From Laguncularia racemosa (lineage: Eukaryota; Streptophyta; Magnoliopsida; Myrtales; Combretaceae), in assembly GCA_037954665.1 (NCBI GenBank), contig JBBMOL010000073.1, positions 1,426,001 through 1,490,000 on the forward strand: a stretch of DNA of 64,000 nt, in the 5' to 3' direction. The notes under the pieces are model-generated. The model had not been told where the DNA came from. It searched no databases and saw nothing but the letters and a program-made list of their open reading frames with translations. Made by a program: the position numbers and the translations under genes. How positions within the stretch are numbered: position 1 is the stretch's first letter; every line of letters starts with the position of its first letter. This document shows, one piece after another, positions 59,671 through 64,000 of this stretch.

Positions 59671-60294
59671 TGATGGGAATCAAATAACTTTACTTACAAA
59701 GTCATTCGATGGAAGATTTAAATCACATGGATCGGCGAAGAACCAATCTAAGTTGGCCATAAAAGCCATCGACGTACCCTTTTGAACTAGCCTCAAAGGC
59801 CGGCGGCTTAGGAGATAAGTCAGCCTCCAAGGATAGTAGCTTAGCCATCTAGGCCGGCCCTCAAGGCTGGCGGCTTAAGTCTCCAAAGCCACTGGCTTTG
59901 GAATCTAAGTCAGCCATCTAGGCCGGCGGCTTATGTAGGCGAACCAGTTGAAATTTTGTGACTTTTCGCATTTTGTTTTCTTTTGTTATATATATGTTGT
60001 AATGTAAGGAGTGGGAGACTTTTGAACATTCGAGAAATTGCATATTGAAGTTTGATCTTCATCATTTTACTCTTATCAATACATGGGATTGTGGCGAGTG
60101 ACGGTATTGGATTGTTGTGCGTTATATCAATAAATCCGTATTAGGACTACTCTGTTGCTGGTACGTCATATCTAATAAGGGTTTAAGGTTTATTTTGTGT
60201 TCTTATTCGTTAATTTGATTGTTGGATTCGGTTATCATTGATTGTCGCCTAGAGATTGAAATTATCTTATTATAGAATCGTTTATGGCGCATCA
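59671..60294 (+). repeat. 3' LTR of element D
   Basis: Preceded by CCAAGGAGA, a short polypurine tract. It has a longer GC-rich repeat block than the 5' LTR, with GGCCGGCGGCTTA at several places (59797-59940). Confidence 0.75.
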
Positions 60295-60299
60295 ACTTA

Positions 60300-62173
60300 T
60301 CCATATTCAATTAATATATTTGAAAGATAGTTTAGTTTTATTTTTTCAAGTACATTTATGAGTGAATTCACACTCCTTACCTATCTTTGTATCATTGAAA
60401 GTGAGCTTTTACATTTAAAGATGTTTCAAACTATATCAATATAACTCTAAATAAACCTTTTTATGCTTGAAGAAATTAATAAATGCAAGTAATAAAAAAT
60501 TTTGAAAAAAAAAATTCAAATAATCACCAAAAAAACGAAAAAGTTGAAAAAGAAAAAGGAAACCTTAAGGGATAGCTAAGCTTGTTTCACATAGTTGTTC
60601 ATTTTTTAACATTGTGTAAATAGAAATCATGGTGCTAATTTGAACAGTACATGGGTTTTTGCTAACACAAATGTTATGGAAACAATTATAGGTAGCTACA
60701 TAGATATAAAAACTATAGGGATGATTCATATCACGAGGCGCTTTTATTGCACTACAATATGCATTTTATAGATGATCAAAGGATATGATTGTGAAATGGA
60801 TAGGTTAGTGCCTATATTATGTTTTAGGCTTTAGTCGTGGATATCATGCAAGTAATATAAGGTTAATTTACTTTATTTTGGTCAAGTGACATATGTGAAG
60901 AGCCTCTTAGATTTGATTGGAGAAATAGATAAAGTCTTTTAGGTATCATTTGGTTTGTAACTATGTGAAATATTGAATGAGACAAAACCTATTATATAAT
61001 GTTTAATATACAAAAATAAGCCTACTATTGGATAAAACTCCCCTTTATTTAATAAATTTCAAGATCTTTGTCCATTTCATTTGATGGTACTAAAGTTTTG
61101 AGACAACAAAAAATAAAATCTCATAACAAGAATCATAAACTAACACTTTTCAATCTCTACTTCACCAATATCTATACCACCACCATTGCTACTGCTACCT
61201 TGCCTTCAGTACCTCTATGTTACTACCAGCATGGTTATTACTACCGCTATCACCATATTATTACCACTATTTCACCAATATCTCTCCTATCACCTTTGTA
61301 ACCGATTACCACCTTAAAACCTTATAAAATATCACTACCATGATAGTAAATCACCATTATTACCACCATAACTTCACTACCACCACTATGTCACAAGTGT
61401 TATAGTGGCTACATTATTAACACCTTCATCACACAACACTATTGTCACTATTATTACCCTAACATACTTACCAACTCATCATTGCTACCACCTTGTCATC
61501 ACCATTACTATTACCAATAGACCAATGCTTGCAACTATAACTACTATAAGCTACCTTGGTGGCTAAAAGTCAATGATAGCAATATTACAGTGATGGTGGT
61601 GGTGGTGGTAGTGTATTAATAGCAATGATGACAGTGACAAAATGGGAATGCGTATTTAAAATAAATATTAAATAACATAAATAATATAACTGTTAAAATT
61701 GTTATTTTATGATGGTACTTGTGCATAATAAACAATGTAGAATGTATTAAAGAACTTATGTAGTATCACACACTTTGTACACAAAAATACCACTTTGAGT
61801 ACCTAAGGTGATTTTTATAAACCAATAATGGAAGTCCTTAAAACAACCTACTCTACATCAATAAACCTATGGTGCTATGAAATTGAGTAGATTAGAAGTT
61901 TTCACAACTTTTTGCATAAATTCGGATCGATAAGAACCTAGAATACTAATACCAATGCTTTGAATTAGCTATAAGAGAAGTGTTCTAGAATTTTTTTCTC
62001 AAGAAAGCTCTCTCTCTCTCTCTTTCTATGTACATGCTAAATTTTGGAGCGAAAATGTGTTTTATTTGACCAATGTCTAATGTAAAAATACTAATGATCA
62101 AGCTAATTGAAAATCATCCTTGGTGTTGTAATAAGACTCTTAGAGTAAAATGAAAGATTACCAATGATTCTAA
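60300..62173. other. intergenic with simple-sequence DNA
   Basis: No gene recognised. The stretch 61150-61630 is built of ACC, ACT and ATT triplets (cryptic simplicity), with TGGTGGTGGTGG at about 61595-61610. A (CT)n run occurs at 62008-62024. The 77-codon open frame 61068-61301 is part of the triplet region. Confidence 0.6.
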
Positions 62174-62729
62174 TGATGTGCCTAATTCCAATTTTAGAAT
62201 CAAGCAATCGCAAAACAAGCCGACGAATCATAACAAACAATTCCGATAATCAATCAAATAACAATAACAAGATAAAAACCTTAAACCCTTACCAGATATT
62301 ATGCACTAACAAGAGGATAGTCTTAGTATGGATTTGTTGATATGACGCACAACAAACTCGATATCGTCACTCACCACAATCTAAGGATTGATAAGAGTAT
62401 AAGAAGAATGAGAGCAAACTTAAACTTTTGTATTTCTCAAATATCCAAAATCTACCTCTCTTTCTATTCCCAAAAGTATATAAAGGAAGCAAAGTTCTAT
62501 TACAAGGAAAATTGGTTCAAAACAACATAACATAACCGGCCTAAAGTGTAAGCCGCCAGTGTTGGGGAAGGCTAGGTTGTCGACCTTTATGGCCGGCCTT
62601 CTACCTTGCATAGTCATATGTTTAAAAGAAAGTTGCCTACCTTTAAGTTCCGTGCTTGCTTGAGTCATCACTTGTTATCCTGAAACAATGATAGATGCAT
62701 CTGTAGTTCAGATGATTTGATTCCCATCA
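62174..62729 (-). repeat. 3' LTR of element E
   Basis: 556 bp, same family as the LTRs of element D but clearly diverged. It has fewer GCCGGC repeats (62537-62607). Confidence 0.7.
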
Positions 62730-62740
62730 TCTCCTCAAGC

Positions 62741-63060
62741 CTGTGGAAGATTTGCCCTCAAATTTATTGGTTCTTTATGACGGTCTTCTGATAGGTAAGG
62801 TGATATATCTGCAACATTGAATGTAGCGGAAATGCCATATTCTCTTGGTAGTTCCACCCTGTAAGCATTGTTGATGATGCACTTCAGAATCTTGAATGGT
62901 CCTTCTATTTTTGGTGTAAATTTCTATGATTTCTTGTAGAGAAACCAATCATTATAGCGATGAATCCAAACCAAGTCACATGAATTGAAAATCTTGGTTT
63001 GCTTATGTATGTTGCTATGAAGTCGTGGCTGCTCTTGAGTCTTCTTAAGATGTTCAGAAG
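62741..63060 (-). pseudogene. integrase C-terminal remnant, element E
   Basis: The minus strand reads KIFNSCDLVWIHRYNDWF, a stop, then KIEGPFKILKCIINNAYRVE and YGISATFNVADISPY, with an end near LRANLPQA. This is the canonical DLVWIH, GPFKIL and VADISPY end of a Ty3/gypsy integrase. Only the C-terminal domain is present. Confidence 0.75.
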
Positions 63061-63239
63061 CCTTTTGACGAAGCTTCTAAATCTCCTGGGATTGTTCCAC
63101 TCCACTTAAGTTTTCTTCCAGTTCCTTCCGTCCCATAACTAGAGACTTCTTTTTAGTGGTTATATTGATCTGTCTCTATACTTCTTACACCTTAACTGGT
63201 GACATAGGATTCAAAATAATTCGCTCACCATCTTTCTGA

Positions 63240-63857
63240 AACACATAGGTGTTTCTAAACCCATCATGCAATACTCTCCGTCAAATAACCATGGTTTACC
63301 AAGTAGTATATGTGATGCGCATATAGGAAGAATATCATAAACAATCTCATCATGGTACTTCTCCCTTATACTGAATGGAACCTTAGCCCTTTAAGTGACA
63401 TGTAGATTGCCTTGTTCAGTCAACCAGGCTTAGGATGTGGGGTAGTGACTAGTTTTAATTTATTAACTAGTGAAGCAGCTACTACATTGGTGCAACTACC
63501 ATTATCAATGATAAGAGCACTAAGGTTACCATGGACCCTGCAGGAAATATGGAATAGGTTCATCATCTGTTCTTCTTCATTGGAAGGAAAAGAAGTCATT
63601 ACCCTGTGTAACACATTGATAGCCAAATACTGATCATTCCCTTTGTCTTCATGTGTCTTAGCATCTGCATTCTCATAATACTCATCTAACATTGCTGACA
63701 AATCTGTTGGCTCATGTATCTCTTCATTATCATCCTTAATCTCCACTTCCATAGTGGTTATCACCTTTTTGTTTGGACATTGAGTAGCCATATGTCCAAA
63801 ACCCAAACATTTGAAACATTGGATTTCACGAGTCTTTCCACTTGATGACCCAACCAC
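63240..63857 (-). pseudogene. zinc knuckle and protease remnant, element E
   Basis: An open frame of 145 codons (63857-63420) has CFKCLGFGHMATQCPNKK (C-x2-C-x4-H-x4-C) near its start and LIIDNGSCTNV at the protease active site, where DGGSC has become DNGSC. The next part is in another frame and ends near MGFRNTYVFQ at about 63240. It is close to 58737-59183 of element D in sequence and layout. Confidence 0.75.
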
Positions 63858-64000
63858 TATTTGATTAATTTTAGCTCCAACAACTGCTTTCCTCTTTCTA
63901 GAAAATTCTTTCTCTCCTCCAATGTCAATGACAGCTGCATTCTCTTCCTCATTCTTATCAAACCCCCCTTTATCAACATGCTTATTGTCTGACCCATATA

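Larger units (their letters stand above)
56737..60294 (+). mobile_element. Ty3/gypsy non-autonomous element D
   Basis: LTRs at 56737-57330 (594 bp) and 59671-60294 (624 bp), both starting TGATGGGAATCAAAT; the right one ends GCGCATCA. The primer site TGGTATTAAAGC at 57336-57347 resembles tRNA-Met. The flanks GCTTA (56732-56736) and ACTTA (60295-60299) match at 4 of 5. The 2.3-kb interior holds a decayed gag, zinc knuckle and protease, then a short tail TEEPSDLRTNLP matching the end of the polyprotein in element E. There is no reverse transcriptase, RNase H or integrase core. Confidence 0.75.
62174..64000 (-). mobile_element. Ty3/gypsy non-autonomous element E, cut by window end
   Basis: A minus-strand relative of element D. 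The 3' LTR is 62729-62174 (minus start TGATGGGAATCAAAT; plus-strand left end TGATGTGCC). A polypurine tract GCTTGAGGAGA lies at about 62740-62730. Then, going upstream in the element, come the integrase C-terminus, protease, zinc knuckle and the end of gag. The 5' LTR and most of gag lie beyond 64000. As in the outer element, protease is joined nearly directly to the integrase tail. Confidence 0.75.

Noticed and set aside
1..64000. Integrated viral genome or envelope gene
   Set aside because: All retro-type sequence belongs to LTR retrotransposons or a LINE. I saw no movement protein, pararetroviral polyprotein or envelope-like frame.

Overview
This is a nuclear genomic window from a flowering plant, most likely a dicot-type genome, although the species cannot be read from the sequence. 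The evidence is low GC, one 11-exon gene with plant-type introns whose product is a plant-specific kinase, and dense plant-type retrotransposons (Ty3/gypsy LTR elements with tRNA-Asp and tRNA-Met primer sites), hAT-like DNA elements and a LINE remnant. Nothing here looks prokaryotic, organellar or viral.

One host gene can be supported: a GRIK/SnAK-type kinase (upstream kinase of SnRK1) on the minus strand, coding 16397 down to 11866. Its leader and promoter lie at about 16.4-17.96 kb. I reconstructed all eleven coding exons in phase, giving a 419-residue protein with an intact kinase core and one GC-AG intron. An older AT-rich repeat sits in its tenth intron.

Region by region. 1-2788: 3' end and long LTR of a Tat/Ogre-like element, with a 37-bp tandem array before the LTR and a tRNA-like Pol III A/B-box segment inside it. 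2.8-11.8 kb: AT-rich intergenic DNA with a MITE-like element (3969-4243), a hAT-like element (8309-9223) and the first copy of a second hAT-like family (7054-7835). 18-27.8 kb: intergenic DNA with two more full copies of that family (19381-20187 with a perfect 8-bp target duplication; 25492-26315) and a 3' fragment. 27.8-36.1 kb: a CT-rich and GT-rich simple-sequence locus into which a 3.6-kb solo LTR has inserted (28493-32119, GTAAC on both sides), with an inverted relative of that LTR at about 34.1-36.1 kb. 38.1-49.4 kb: a minus-strand Ty3/gypsy element whose 3' LTR is split by a younger 7.1-kb Athila-like gag-protease element. 49.8-55.0 kb: another minus-strand element whose 3' LTR carries two later insertions, one of them a 608-bp TRIM with a perfect target duplication. 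55.6-56.5 kb: 3' end of a dead LINE. 56.7-60.3 kb and 62.2-64.0 kb: two members of one further Ty3/gypsy family, the second cut by the window end.

The main theme is non-autonomy. The nested Athila-like element has gag and protease but no recognisable reverse transcriptase or integrase. Three other elements have gag and/or protease joined directly to the last part of integrase, with reverse transcriptase, RNase H and the integrase core missing. These elements would depend on enzymes from elsewhere, and most also carry stops. I found no gene cluster or novel system. The best leads are the nested insertions, the recurrent pol deletion, the hAT-like family, the GC-AG intron and the possible acylated N-terminus of the kinase.
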